From contig JBOHUE010000157.1 of the NCBI GenBank assembly GCA_050734185.1, positions 7,101 to 71,100 on the forward strand: 64,000 bases of DNA, read 5' to 3'. The DNA comes from JAFALX01 sp050734185. GTDB lineage: Bacteria; Chloroflexota; Dormibacteria; Aeolococcales; Aeolococcaceae. This document shows, in pieces, positions 27,739 through 36,326 of the stretch; position 1 is the stretch's first letter; the number at the start of each line of letters is the position of its first letter. The translations under genes were made by a program, and so were the position numbers. The notes beneath the pieces were generated by a model that saw nothing but the letters and a program-made list of their open reading frames with translations, was not told where the DNA came from and made no database searches.

Positions 27739-28166
27739 GAGCTCGGCGACGGCGCCTCAGGATCCGGCTGGCACAGCTCGGTGAGCACCCCGGCACCGGC
27801 GGACGGATGCAGGAAAGCGACCAGACGGCCCGCGGCGCCGTGACGCGGGCACGTGTCGAGCAGGCGCAACCCGAGTCCGGCGAAGCGATCGAGACTCTGC
27901 TGCACGTCATCGACGGCATACGCGACGTGGTGCAGACCGCCGCCCCGCTTGGCGACAAAGTTGGCGATCTTGGAGTCGGGACGTGTGCTGCCGAGGAGCT
28001 CGATTCGCGATTCGCCCACCTGGAACATCACGGCCTCGATGCCGTCACTCTCGACCCGATCTCGGTGAGACGGGGCTGAATCGGTGAGCTCCGCGTACGC
28101 CGCCACCGCGGCGTCCAGATCCGCGACAGCGATGCCGATGTGATCAATACCGTTGAACGAGGCCAT
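27735..28166 (-). CDS. mce: Methylmalonyl-CoA epimerase
   Basis: This 143-residue VOC/glyoxalase-fold enzyme interconverts the methylmalonyl-CoA epimers and so feeds the mutase. It starts at the ATG at 28166, MASFNGIDHIGIAVADLDAA, with the first metal-binding His in DHIGIAV. A second His is in GGGLHHVAYAVDDV and the metal-ligand Glu is in GVLTELCQP. A long in-frame extension upstream to 29486 is a shadow of the membrane glycosyltransferase on the other strand. The 3' end overlaps the mutase start (GTGA), making a three-gene propionate-to-succinyl-CoA operon that ends with the carboxyltransferase. Confidence 0.92.
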
Positions 28167-28259
28167 CCTCGACCGAGTATAGGCAGCCGCTGTTTGACGG
28201 GGCTGCAACGATCCGGCCCGGCGAATCCCCGCGCGAGCGCCGCTCAATACGATCGTCCC

Positions 28260-29687
28260 GTGGCTCTGCGCAGGCTGCTCCTGGGCGGCCTTCTCGTGTT
28301 CACGATCGGGTTCGCGGTGTTCGCGCTGGAGCACATGTTCCCGCCGCAGCCGTATGGCATCGCCGACGACTGGCGCGTGTTCTACGCCGCTGCGACCGTG
28401 GTGCAGCACGGCGGCAACCCCTACGACGCGACGACGATCCACGCCGCCGAACAGGCGGCGCAGCACTATCAGAACGTGCAGCCGTCGCTCGACGACTTCA
28501 CCGATCTCCCGATCATCGCGCTCGTGCTGCGCGCTGTCACGTGGCTGCCGTACTGGGCGAGCTACGCCGCGTTCAGCGCCGCCGGGATCGTCATCGTCAT
28601 GGCGTCGCTCTTCGCATGGATGCGTGCGTGGGGCTGGCGCCGACCCGCGCTCTGGCTCCTCGGCGGCCTGGCGTCGTGGCCCGTGCTGCTCGGCCTGTTC
28701 TCGGGTCAGTTCGACGCGGTGCTGCTCGGCGCAACCATCGCCGCGCTCCTGCTGATGCGCCGGCATCGACCCGTGGCCGCGGGGCTGTGCATGGCCGCGG
28801 TGCTGTTGAAACCGCACCTGCTCTGGCCACTGCCGCTGCTGCTGTTCGTCGTGTGGCTGGACGATCCGCGTCAGGCGTGGCGGTTCGCGGCGTCGGCGGC
28901 CGCCGTGATCCTGAGCGGCACGCTGATCGGATTCCTGCTCGTCCCGAATTCGTCGGGATTCGTCGGACACCTCCTTGGATTCGGGTCGCGGGTGGCCGAC
29001 GTGCAGCCGGACCTCGCCGGCGTTCCGGGCATGCTCCTGCACCTGCCGGGAGGCAGAACCATTGCAGTGGCGGTCGCAGCCATTGGAGTGGCGGCGGTGT
29101 TCGCGCTGGCAGCATGGATCGCGGTGCGCGGACGGCGTCGCGAGATGGGAGAGCACGCACGCGCGTTGATCCCGCTTGCCGGGCTCGCGGTCTGGCTTGC
29201 GCTGACGCCATACGCCCACCCCAACGACGACGTCCTGCTGTTCCCGCTCGTCGTGCTCATGGTGGGTCGCGATGCCGCCGCGCTCGAGGGGCGCGCCCTC
29301 GGCGCCGGTCTCGTCGCCGCGGCAGTCGTGGCCGCGGCCTTCATCGCCGCGCCGGCAATCGGCTTTCTCGCCGTCATCGGGGGCGCGAGCTGGCTGGTCG
29401 TGCAGCGGCATCGCGTCACCGCGCCGCTTGTGGCAGCACTCGCGTTCGCAGCCGTGGCGGTGCTCCCCACCGTCTGGCCGTTCCACGTGCTGACCGTTCC
29501 CGTGACACCCATCGCCGTGGTGCTCACCGCGCTGGCAGGGCTGCTCAGCGTCCGGGAGACCCTCGGGCCGCCGCAGCCAGGCTCAGTGAGAGAGCGCGTC
29601 GGGGAGCGCGAGCGGAGTGGGGGGATCGGTGGCGTAGTCGTAGAAACCACGCCCGCTCTTGCGGCCGAGGCGTCCGGCCGCAACTAG
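28260..29687 (+). CDS. Integral membrane glycosyltransferase, GT87/DUF2029-like
   Basis: This 475-residue protein starts at GTG 28260 (ALRRLLLGGLLVFTIGF); the open frame extends upstream to 28140 but that part overlaps the divergent epimerase gene. It has about eleven membrane segments. DDWRVFYAAATVVQHGGNPYD near residues 35-55 is the DUF2029 signature (aromatic-rich loop after TM1, with NPYD). GLFSGQFDAVLLGATIAALLL and AAVLLKPHLLWPLPLLLF are also typical. These enzymes use polyprenyl-phosphate sugars. The last 35 residues are read from DNA that overlaps the 3-hydroxyacyl-CoA dehydrogenase gene by 105 bases, and the true tail could have changed by stop-codon loss. Confidence 0.75.
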   Translation: MALRRLLLGGLLVFTIGFAVFALEHMFPPQPYGIADDWRVFYAAATVVQHGGNPYDATTIHAAEQAAQHYQNVQPSLDDFTDLPIIALVLRAVTWLPYWASYAAFSAAGIVIVMASLFAWMRAWGWRRPALWLLGGLASWPVLLGLFSGQFDAVLLGATIAALLLMRRHRPVAAGLCMAAVLLKPHLLWPLPLLLFVVWLDDPRQAWRFAASAAAVILSGTLIGFLLVPNSSGFVGHLLGFGSRVADVQPDLAGVPGMLLHLPGGRTIAVAVAAIGVAAVFALAAWIAVRGRRREMGEHARALIPLAGLAVWLALTPYAHPNDDVLLFPLVVLMVGRDAAALEGRALGAGLVAAAVVAAAFIAAPAIGFLAVIGGASWLVVQRHRVTAPLVAALAFAAVAVLPTVWPFHVLTVPVTPIAVVLTALAGLLSVRETLGPPQPGSVRERVGERERSGGIGGVVVETTPALAAEASGRN

Positions 29688-30491
29688 GCGGTCCAGCACC
29701 TCGACCGTCGCCTCGTCGCCCGGTTCGCGCTCGCGCTGCATGCGATCCCGGCGGACGCCGAGCACGGTGTCCAGCCCGGAGAAATCGGCGAGCTCGAATG
29801 GTCCCATGGGCCAGTTGAGCCCGGTGCGCACCGCGGTGTCGATGTCCTCCGCCGTTGCCACCTCAGCGGCGAGCAGCGTGAACGCCTCGCGCGACGCGGC
29901 GCCGAGGATTCTGTTCACGATCAGCCCGTCGAGCTCGCGTTCGACGACGATCGCGGTGCGCCCGATGCGCCGCGCCCACGCGAGCGCGCGCTGCACCGTG
30001 TCATCGCTGGTTGCGGGGCCGCGCCCCACCTCGCACATGTCCATGACCAGCACCGGGTGGAAGAAGTGCATGTTGCAGCACAGTTCGGCGCGTTGCGTCT
30101 CGCTCGCAAGCCGGGACACCACGATGTTGCTCGAGTTGGTGGCGATGCCGGCGCCCGCGGGCAGCGCGCGATCCAGCTCGGCGAACACCACGCGTTTGGT
30201 GCTCTCGTCCTCGACCACGGCCTCGATCGCCCATGCGGCGCCCGCCGCAGCCGCTGACAGGTCCGACGTGCTGCCGACTCGCTCGAACGCGGCCTCCGCG
30301 TGTTCGGAGTCGAGCTTGCCGCGTTCCACGCGGCGCTCGAGCCACTGGCGATTGCCAGCCGACGCTCGCTGCAGCTGAGCCCGGCTGACGTCGACCAGTG
30401 AGACGTCGACGCCGTGCAGCGCCGCCTGCAGCGCGATCTGCGCACCCATGGTGCCCGCGCCGACGATGAGCAGCCGCTCGTCAGGACTCGT
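29583..30491 (-). CDS. 3-hydroxyacyl-CoA dehydrogenase, probable ACG start
   Basis: This enzyme oxidises 3-hydroxyacyl-CoA with NAD in beta-oxidation or butyrate metabolism. The frame upstream of the first ATG (30449) encodes ERLLIVGAGT directly before MGAQIALQ, which together give the Rossmann motif GAGTMG, so the real start must be upstream. No ATG, GTG or TTG exists between the in-frame stop at 30510-30512 and 30449. An ACG at 30491 sits five bases after GGAGGG and would give (M)SPDERLLIVGAGTMG, 302 residues. Catalytic parts include ATNSSNIVVSRLA, MHFFHPVLVMDMCEV and NRILGAASREAF. ACG initiation or a single-base sequence error are both possible. Its 3' end overlaps the glycosyltransferase at 28260. 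Confidence 0.82.
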   Translation of the reverse strand, partial: TSPDERLLIVGAGTMGAQIALQAALHGVDVSLVDVSRAQLQRASAGNRQWLERRVERGKLDSEHAEAAFERVGSTSDLSAAAAGAAWAIEAVVEDESTKRVVFAELDRALPAGAGIATNSSNIVVSRLASETQRAELCCNMHFFHPVLVMDMCEVGRGPATSDDTVQRALAWARRIGRTAIVVERELDGLIVNRILGAASREAFTLLAAEVATAEDIDTAVRTGLNWPMGPFELADFSGLDTVLGVRRDRMQREREPGDEATVEVLDRLVAAGRLGRKSGRGFYDYATDPPTPLALPDALSH

Positions 30492-30496
30492 GCGAG

Positions 30497-30502
30497 CCCT
30501 CC
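30497..30502 (-). promoter_or_regulatory. Ribosome binding site GGAGGG in front of an ACG codon
   Basis: GGAGGG on the minus strand lies just downstream of the preceding gene's TAG (30506-30508) and five bases before the ACG at 30491. It is the only strong Shine-Dalgarno sequence near the 3-hydroxyacyl-CoA dehydrogenase start. It is 48 bases from the first ATG (30449), too far to serve it. Confidence 0.6.
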
Positions 30503-30505
30503 GGC

Positions 30506-30937
30506 CTACTCATCGGGCCATTTGACCGGAACACGTGTCGTGCACTCCACGAGTTCCTGGGACGCCTTGGTGTAGCGCACGATCGTGGGGAAGTTGCCAC
30601 GCAGCTTCAGCTGCCCGAGCATGATTCCCTTGACGGCGTCGAGCTGCTTCGTCGCCACCTTCTTCCAGCGCGAGTACGAGGCGGTGATGACGAACGCTGC
30701 CTTCTCGGCTTCCTCGCGGCCGACGGCCTTGACGTCGCGCGCCTCTCCGTGCCAGAGGTCGAGAAAGATGCCGTTGTCGTTGGGCACGTTCTTGTCCGGC
30801 TCGGCAAGCACCACAAGCCCCACGGTTCCCTCCCAGCCGGCGGCCGCCTGCTTGTAGACCGAGGACTTGTTGATCTCATCCTTGAACGCCTGCGCCCACT
30901 CCGGGCTGTAGGGCTCGTACACCACGACATCCACCAC
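30506..30937 (-). CDS. SCP2-like sterol/lipid-transfer domain protein
   Basis: This 143-residue soluble protein starts at a GTG pair after AGGAGG (8 bases). The pattern VYEPYSPEWAQAFKDEINKS at the N-terminus, then GLVVLAEPDKNVPNDNGIFLDLWHGEARDV and AAFVITASYSRWKKVATKQLDAVKGIMLGQLKLRG, resembles SCP2 sterol-transfer family proteins, in which 'GIMxGQLKLxGN' is a common C-terminal motif. These bind acyl-CoA or other lipids. It lies between the EtfD-like reductase and the hydroxyacyl-CoA dehydrogenase, which suggests help with a hydrophobic acyl substrate in this catabolic operon. Confidence 0.75.
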   Translation of the reverse strand: MVDVVVYEPYSPEWAQAFKDEINKSSVYKQAAAGWEGTVGLVVLAEPDKNVPNDNGIFLDLWHGEARDVKAVGREEAEKAAFVITASYSRWKKVATKQLDAVKGIMLGQLKLRGNFPTIVRYTKASQELVECTTRVPVKWPDE

Positions 30938-30992
30938 CGCTGGACCTCCTTTGTTTCGGCGTGCGGCCCATTCAGGCGGCCGGCGCCCGTGG

Positions 30993-33188
30993 TCAGTGTG
31001 CCTCGCGGACCTCTGCTACTGCTTTGTCGTCCTCGGAATCCGCGAGCGAACGCGCCACGTACACCGCGACGTCGTCCACCGCGATCTTCTCGCCGAGGTC
31101 CTTGCTGGAGATGCCCTCGTCGAACATCGCCAGGCAGTACGGGCACGCGGTCGCCACCTTCGATGCCTCGGTGTCCACCGCCTGCTGCACTCGGGCGTGG
31201 TTGACGCGCGGCTGCTCCTCCTCCATCCACATGCGCCCGCCGCCCGCGCCGCAGCACATGCCCTCGCTGCGACTGCGCGCCATCTCCACGATGCGCAGCC
31301 CGGGGATGCGTTCGAGGATGTCTCGCGGCGGCGCGAAGATGTCGTTCCAGCGCCCGATGTAGCAGGAGTCGTGGTACGTGATCGTCTCCTGCTGCGCCTT
31401 CGACTCGTCCAGCCGCAGACGCCCCGACTTCAGCAGCGCATCGATCACCTGCGTGTGGTGCTGCACCTCGTAATGGCCGCCGAAGTCCGGATACTCATTG
31501 AGCAGCGTGTTGAAGCAGTGCGGGCACGACGCGATGATCTTGCGCACGTGGTGCTGCTCCAGCACCTCGACGTTCGCCCGCGCGCGCTCCTGGAACAGGT
31601 ACTCGTTGCCGATGCGCCGCGCCACCTCGCCGGTGCAGCGCTCCTCGGTGCCGAGGATGGCGAAGTCAACCCCGGCAGCGCGCAGGATCTTCACCATCGC
31701 CTCGGCGATGGTGCGCGCGCGCTCGTCGAATGACGACGCGCAGCCCACCCAGTACAGGTATTCGGCGTCGGGCTTCTCGTGCAGGAACTGAACGTCGAGG
31801 TCCTTTGCCCAGTCGGCACGTGTCTGATGCGACAGGCCGTACGGATTGGAGACGTTCTCGATGTTGCGCAACGCCGTCTCCGCCTGACGCGGCATGCGCG
31901 ACTCGTCGAGCACCAGGTGACGGCGCATCTCGACGATCTTGGGCACGTGCTCGATGAGCACCGGGCACTGGTCCATGCACGCGCCGCACATCGTGCAGGC
32001 CCACAGCGTCTCGTCGCTCATGGTGCCGCCGAATAGCGGACGCGTGCCGCCGTTGCTCTCCACCGCCTGCGCCACCTGATCGGGTGCGAGCCACGAGGGC
32101 TGGAACTCACCGGGCAGGTCGTGCTGCGCGCCTTCCTCGTGGTCGCCGGTGACCCACATGCCCTCGTCCTCGTGCGCGTCGTGCGTCGTCGCCGCGTACC
32201 CGCCGGCGAGGTTCTCGTACGCGTGATCACGCAGGTCGGTGATCAGCGTCTTGGGTGACAGCGGCTTGCCCGTGTTCCATGCCGGGCAGTGCGTCTGGCA
32301 GCGACCGCACTCGGTGCACGTGTACAGGTCGAGCATGTCCTTCCACGAGAAGTGCTCGATGGCCGCGGGACCGAAGTGCTGGTCGGCCTCGTCGGGGGCG
32401 GTCATCACCGCGTCGATGTCGAGTGTCGGCAGCGCTCCCTTGGGCTTCTCGCTGCGGAAGAACACGTTGAAGACCGCGGTGATGATGTGCAGGTGCTTGC
32501 TGTATCCGAGGTACACGAGGAAGCCGAACACCAGCGTCAGGTGCAGCCAGAAGAAGATGCCGTGGAACACCACGAGCGCCTCGCTGTTCGCGCCCAGCGG
32601 CCGGAAGATGCTGGAGAAAGCCGACGCCACCGGGCGCCACTGGGCAACCGCCTCGGGCGACCGCTCGGCGATGCGCGTCGCGTAGTTGAGCTCCATCGCC
32701 AGCAGCAGGGTGCCGATCCACGCGAGGATCAGGAGCGCGTCGCGGCGATGGCTGCCGCGGAACCGGATGGGATTGATGAACAGCCGGTTGACCAGCGCCA
32801 TGACGACGCCCGCTTCGACCACCAGGAAGAACAGGTCCTGCAGGAACGCGATGGCGCCGCTGCCGGGCAGCAGATCGAAGCGGAATCCCTGCCACAGCGC
32901 CTCGATGATGCCCTGCACGATCGCGGTGAGCAGCACCACGAAGCCCCAGAAGATGAACGCGTGCAGGATGCCCGCGTAAGGCCAGCGCAACAGGCGAGCC
33001 TGCGCCAGCACGTAGACGCCGACCGCGCGCATGCGATCGGCGATGCGATCGAATCGAGCATCGCGCCGCTGCGAGCGGCGCATCAACCCCAGCAGCTTGT
33101 TCCAGCGCAAGCCCGCTGCGGCGGTCGCGGCGCCCGCGATCAGCACGAGCGCGATGGGACTAAGGAGTGCGGTCAACGGCCCTTCCAC
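30993..33188 (-). CDS. EtfD-like membrane Fe-S oxidoreductase (ETF:menaquinone reductase type)
   Basis: This 731-residue protein fuses an N-terminal nitrate-reductase-gamma-like cytochrome b domain (about five membrane segments within residues 1-245) to two 4Fe-4S motifs (CTECGRCQTHCPAWN and CTMCGACMDQCPV) and two CCG domains like heterodisulfide reductase HdrD. Cys-rich blocks include SCPHCFNTL, YHDSCYIGRW, MCCGAGGGRMW and ACPYCLAMFDE. Relatives such as mycobacterial EtfD and the EMO proteins pass electrons from acyl-CoA dehydrogenases via electron-transfer flavoprotein to menaquinone. The adjacent enoyl-CoA hydratase and hydroxyacyl-CoA dehydrogenase support this. The GTG start at 33188 overlaps the hydratase 3' end by 16 bases. 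No etfAB genes are visible. Confidence 0.85.
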   Translation of the reverse strand: MEGPLTALLSPIALVLIAGAATAAAGLRWNKLLGLMRRSQRRDARFDRIADRMRAVGVYVLAQARLLRWPYAGILHAFIFWGFVVLLTAIVQGIIEALWQGFRFDLLPGSGAIAFLQDLFFLVVEAGVVMALVNRLFINPIRFRGSHRRDALLILAWIGTLLLAMELNYATRIAERSPEAVAQWRPVASAFSSIFRPLGANSEALVVFHGIFFWLHLTLVFGFLVYLGYSKHLHIITAVFNVFFRSEKPKGALPTLDIDAVMTAPDEADQHFGPAAIEHFSWKDMLDLYTCTECGRCQTHCPAWNTGKPLSPKTLITDLRDHAYENLAGGYAATTHDAHEDEGMWVTGDHEEGAQHDLPGEFQPSWLAPDQVAQAVESNGGTRPLFGGTMSDETLWACTMCGACMDQCPVLIEHVPKIVEMRRHLVLDESRMPRQAETALRNIENVSNPYGLSHQTRADWAKDLDVQFLHEKPDAEYLYWVGCASSFDERARTIAEAMVKILRAAGVDFAILGTEERCTGEVARRIGNEYLFQERARANVEVLEQHHVRKIIASCPHCFNTLLNEYPDFGGHYEVQHHTQVIDALLKSGRLRLDESKAQQETITYHDSCYIGRWNDIFAPPRDILERIPGLRIVEMARSRSEGMCCGAGGGRMWMEEEQPRVNHARVQQAVDTEASKVATACPYCLAMFDEGISSKDLGEKIAVDDVAVYVARSLADSEDDKAVAEVREAH

Positions 33189-33946
33189 ATCGGCTGGCGC
33201 TTCTGCAGGAACGCGCTGATGCCCTCGGCCGCGTCCTCGGTGCCGAACAGCTCGGCGAACTCGCGCTGCTCCAGTGCGAGCGCATCGGCGATGGGCAGAT
33301 GCAGGCCGTCGTTCATGACGCGCTTGATCGCGGCCAGCGCGCGCGGCGCACGCGATCCCAGAAGCTCGGCCCAGCGCGCCGCGGCCTCGGTCAGGCCGCC
33401 GTCCTCGACCACCTCGGCCACGAGGCCGAGCTGCAGCGCCGAGTCGGCGTCGATGGGATCTCCGGTGAGCAGGAGCTCGCTGGCCCGCGCCCGCCCGATC
33501 AGGCGCGGCAGCCGCTGGGTGCCGCCCCAGCCGGGCATGATCCCGAGTTTGATCTCGGGCTGACCGAAGCGCGCGCTGCGCGTGGCGATGCGAACGTCGC
33601 AGGCGAGGCTGAGCTCGCAGCCGCCGCCGAACGCGACCCCGTTGACCGCGGCGATGATCGGCAGCCGGGAGCGCTCCAGGCGCAGGGTCAGGTCGACGGC
33701 GCCCCCGAGGCTGTCGTCGCCGGAGCCGAACTCGGTGATGTCCGCCCCGGCGGAGAAGAACTTCGGGCCGGCACCGGTGATCACCAGCGCGCGGCAGGTG
33801 TCGTCCGCCTCGGCGCGCTCCAGCCCCTCAGCCAGGCCACCGACCACGGCGCTGCTGATCGCGTTGGCCGGGGGATGGTCGATGGTGAGCGTGCTCGTTC
33901 CACCCTCCCGCTCCTCACGCACCACGTCGTGCAGCACTTGGGCCAT
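33173..33946 (-). CDS. Enoyl-CoA hydratase/isomerase (crotonase) family protein
   Basis: This 257-residue crotonase-fold enzyme hydrates enoyl-CoA in beta-oxidation. The CoA-binding/oxyanion loop is KFFSAGADITEFGS, and the second oxyanion and catalytic Glu region is VAFGGGCELSLACDVRIAT, followed by LGIMPGWGGTQRLPRLIG with the second Glu position replaced by Gly-Trp-Gly as in many hydratase/isomerase members. The end FLQKRQPMWKGR is typical. It is the first gene of the leftward run hydratase, EtfD-like reductase, SCP2, hydroxyacyl-CoA dehydrogenase. It marks the last gene of clear chromosomal character before the accessory island. Confidence 0.9.
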   Translation of the reverse strand: MAQVLHDVVREEREGGTSTLTIDHPPANAISSAVVGGLAEGLERAEADDTCRALVITGAGPKFFSAGADITEFGSGDDSLGGAVDLTLRLERSRLPIIAAVNGVAFGGGCELSLACDVRIATRSARFGQPEIKLGIMPGWGGTQRLPRLIGRARASELLLTGDPIDADSALQLGLVAEVVEDGGLTEAAARWAELLGSRAPRALAAIKRVMNDGLHLPIADALALEQREFAELFGTEDAAEGISAFLQKRQPMWKGR

Positions 33947-34751
33947 GCGTCAGCCTCCTACGATCCTCGCGTCCGGGCCACGCGGTCGGTCATACCGCAA
34001 ACGATCGTCCCTGCGTCAGCGCCATCGGGCCTGGCCCTGAGCTTGTGGCCCGTGCGGACTCGGCGTTAGTGGGCTCGAAGCGTGGTATCGGGAGGGACCA
34101 TCGCAAGCTTGCGATCTGGGGATCGACTGAGCGAGTGGAGGATGAGCACGGCCGTACCGCCGCTGGGCCGTCCTGACGGCGCCGGCAAAGCTGCTGTCGT
34201 CGATGTCTGGGAGAAACGCACCAGGTTGTTCAATCCGCTAAACGGACGCCGCTGAAAAGGCCCAGGAGGCTCGGAACGAGGACGAGTCCATGTCACAGAC
34301 CTTGGCTCGGCGGGCCCTGTCCGCTCGCGCCGGACAAGCGGTCAGCATCCGCGATGACACGGCACTGGGTGGAACCATCACGTAGTCGTGGGTGGGCCTA
34401 TCGGCTGGCGCTCGACATTGCTGCGTGAGCTGGCGGAGCTCTACTCCGGCCTCGACCGTAAATCCGCACCGCCTCCCGCTATAGGAAGAATTCGCTTCTT
34501 TTCCATTAGTCGACCCTCCGAGGCGAGAATCCATAGCGGGGCGGTCGCAGGGAGACCAGACTCCCTCCACTGGGGGCTGTTTGCGCCGCGCAACAGTGGC
34601 CCTGGCAAGCCGGCCCGCCAACCAGGCCATCCACACCCAGGCGGGCGCCCAGGACCTGCGCGACCACAAAAGAAGCGTTGCTACACGAACGGGTGTTCGC
34701 TTATCCTAGCGGTGCCTAGCATCCAGCTTTGGAGACGTCACTTTTCTTGCC
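33947..34751. other. 805-base gap at the left edge of the accessory island
   Basis: No convincing gene is seen. Open frames here (for example minus 34238-34669) have no family resemblance and poor codon bias. The segment holds a 16-base perfect palindrome at 34100-34115 and leads into the deaminase gene at 34752. In Vibrio AvcID systems an inhibitory RNA is encoded just upstream of the deaminase, so the last 300-400 bases could hold an analogous RNA. I see no sequence proof of that. Confidence 0.5.
34100..34115. repeat. 16-base perfect palindrome ATCGCAAGCTTGCGAT
   Basis: The two 8-base halves are exact inverted copies with no spacer. It lies 154 bases upstream of the enoyl-CoA hydratase start on the divergent side. 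It is too symmetric and has no T-run, so it is not a typical terminator. A dimeric repressor site for the beta-oxidation operon is possible. Confidence 0.4.
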
Positions 34752-36326
34752 ATGACCCCGCTTCCGCCTAACTACTCGCCAGAACTAATCTTCGGAGTAA
34801 TCGGACCTGCTGGCGCGGACCTGGGTGGAGTCAGCACAGCTCTTGAGAATGAGTTGCAGCGATACCGATACAAGGCGAAGATCCTGCTGGTAAGTGACCT
34901 TTTTAGGTCGCTTCCTGGCTTTGATCACCTGGGTGGAATCACTCGACCACGAGGCCTGAACGACTATGAGGTCCTGATGTCGGCGGGCGATGCCATAAGA
35001 CGTCGAGCGAACCGGAAAGACGCCGCAATTCTCATGGCCCTAACTAGCATCATCGATTCGCACGGCGATTGGACGAAGGAGCCGCGAGACACTGCCTGGA
35101 TTCTGAACTCAATCAAAACTCCTCAGGAAGCGGACCTACTCAATGTCGTATACGGTGGACGCTGCTGGCTGTTATCAGTGTTTACGAAGCGAGAGAGCCG
35201 TATTCAGCAAATAGCCGACGAACTCGCGAGGCAGCGCGGAGGCACCGTCGGGAGAGTGGAGACTCAAGAAGCGGCCGACCTTGTGGAACGCGACGAGGGC
35301 GGTGTCACCATCGACGAATTCGGTCAGAACGTCGGGGAAGCCTTCCCGCTCGGCGACTACTTCATAGACGTCGACAGAGACGACTTACAGGCACAGTTGC
35401 AAAGGTTTCTTCGCCTTGTCTTTGCTGACCCATTTATGACGCCACAGCGCGATGAACAACTCATGTTTGTCGCGTACGGAGCTGCAATGCGTTCGGCATC
35501 GCTTTCCAGGCAGGTGGGGGCGGCGATCTCGGTCGAAGACGGCGCCATCGTCGCCATTGGGGCAAACGAAGTACCTAAGGCCGGAGGTGGTCAATATTGG
35601 GCTGAAGACTCCAATGCGAAGGCGACTGATGATGGCAGGCAATTTCGACAGGCAGAGGATCTGAGCGAGACAACGAAGGACGCAATGGTCCGCGAGCTGC
35701 TGGCCTCAATTGAAGAACTACTCAAGGATCCGGTTGATTCAGTTTTCGCGTCGCTTGATCGCAAGAAGCTTCGGGTGTTTGATCTCCTCGAGTTCTATCG
35801 TGAGATGCATGCGGAGATGGCCGCGGTCATCGACGCGGCTCGCCGAGGGGTGTCAATTCGCGAGGGCACGTTAGCCACTACAACCTTCCCCTGCCACGAC
35901 TGCGCTAAGCACATTATCGGGGCGGGCATTAGACGCGTGCTCTTCATACAGCCATACGTGAAGAGCCGAGCGGCTGAACTCCATCGCGACGCACTAGTTA
36001 TAGGTCATGAGCGCCCGATAGACGTTATATTTCAGGGCAACCCCGTGACCTTCGAGACGTACCGCGGGATAGCCCCCAAACGCTACATCGAAGTCTTTCG
36101 AATGCCGGCCCGAAAGGTGGCTGGGACTCAGGTCACCTGGCGCGAAGGCGTTGCCGAGCCACGCACTGGGTTGCTGGGATCGAAGCTAACGCAGTTTGAG
36201 GTTGTAGAGGCAGAGCGTGCTGGACAGTGGTCAGGAGTTGTGGTGCGCGAGCAAGTTTTGGGAAAGAGACTACCCACAATAATCAAGGCCTTAGAGGAGG
36301 CTATCAATGCAGAACGGACCACATGA
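34752..36326 (+). CDS. AvcD/DcdV-like antiviral dCTP/dCMP deaminase
   Basis: This 524-residue protein has the two-domain order of anti-phage cytidine deaminases. The N-terminal P-loop-kinase-like domain starts LIFGVIGPAGADLGGVSTAL (13-31), a degenerate nucleotide-binding loop. A zinc deaminase domain occupies about residues 240-410: SRQVGAAI (252-259), then HAEM (His353, Glu355) and PCHDC (Cys381, Cys384), the complete zinc and catalytic set. The Glu-to-Cys spacing is like that of Vibrio DcdV. Such proteins deplete dCTP/dCMP during phage infection. The start is an ATG at the island's first coding signal. The next small gene overlaps its 3' end. Codon use is visibly less GC-biased than in flanking chromosomal genes. 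Confidence 0.85.
   Translation: MTPLPPNYSPELIFGVIGPAGADLGGVSTALENELQRYRYKAKILLVSDLFRSLPGFDHLGGITRPRGLNDYEVLMSAGDAIRRRANRKDAAILMALTSIIDSHGDWTKEPRDTAWILNSIKTPQEADLLNVVYGGRCWLLSVFTKRESRIQQIADELARQRGGTVGRVETQEAADLVERDEGGVTIDEFGQNVGEAFPLGDYFIDVDRDDLQAQLQRFLRLVFADPFMTPQRDEQLMFVAYGAAMRSASLSRQVGAAISVEDGAIVAIGANEVPKAGGGQYWAEDSNAKATDDGRQFRQAEDLSETTKDAMVRELLASIEELLKDPVDSVFASLDRKKLRVFDLLEFYREMHAEMAAVIDAARRGVSIREGTLATTTFPCHDCAKHIIGAGIRRVLFIQPYVKSRAAELHRDALVIGHERPIDVIFQGNPVTFETYRGIAPKRYIEVFRMPARKVAGTQVTWREGVAEPRTGLLGSKLTQFEVVEAERAGQWSGVVVREQVLGKRLPTIIKALEEAINAERTT

Noticed and set aside
27739..28260. Cobalamin riboswitch upstream of the methylmalonyl-CoA genes
   Set aside because: The intergenic space before the epimerase is only about 93 bases, and no B12-box-like element was recognised.
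34238..34669. A 143-codon minus frame in the island's left gap
   Set aside because: There is no ribosome binding site, no family resemblance, and the composition is like random GC-rich frames.
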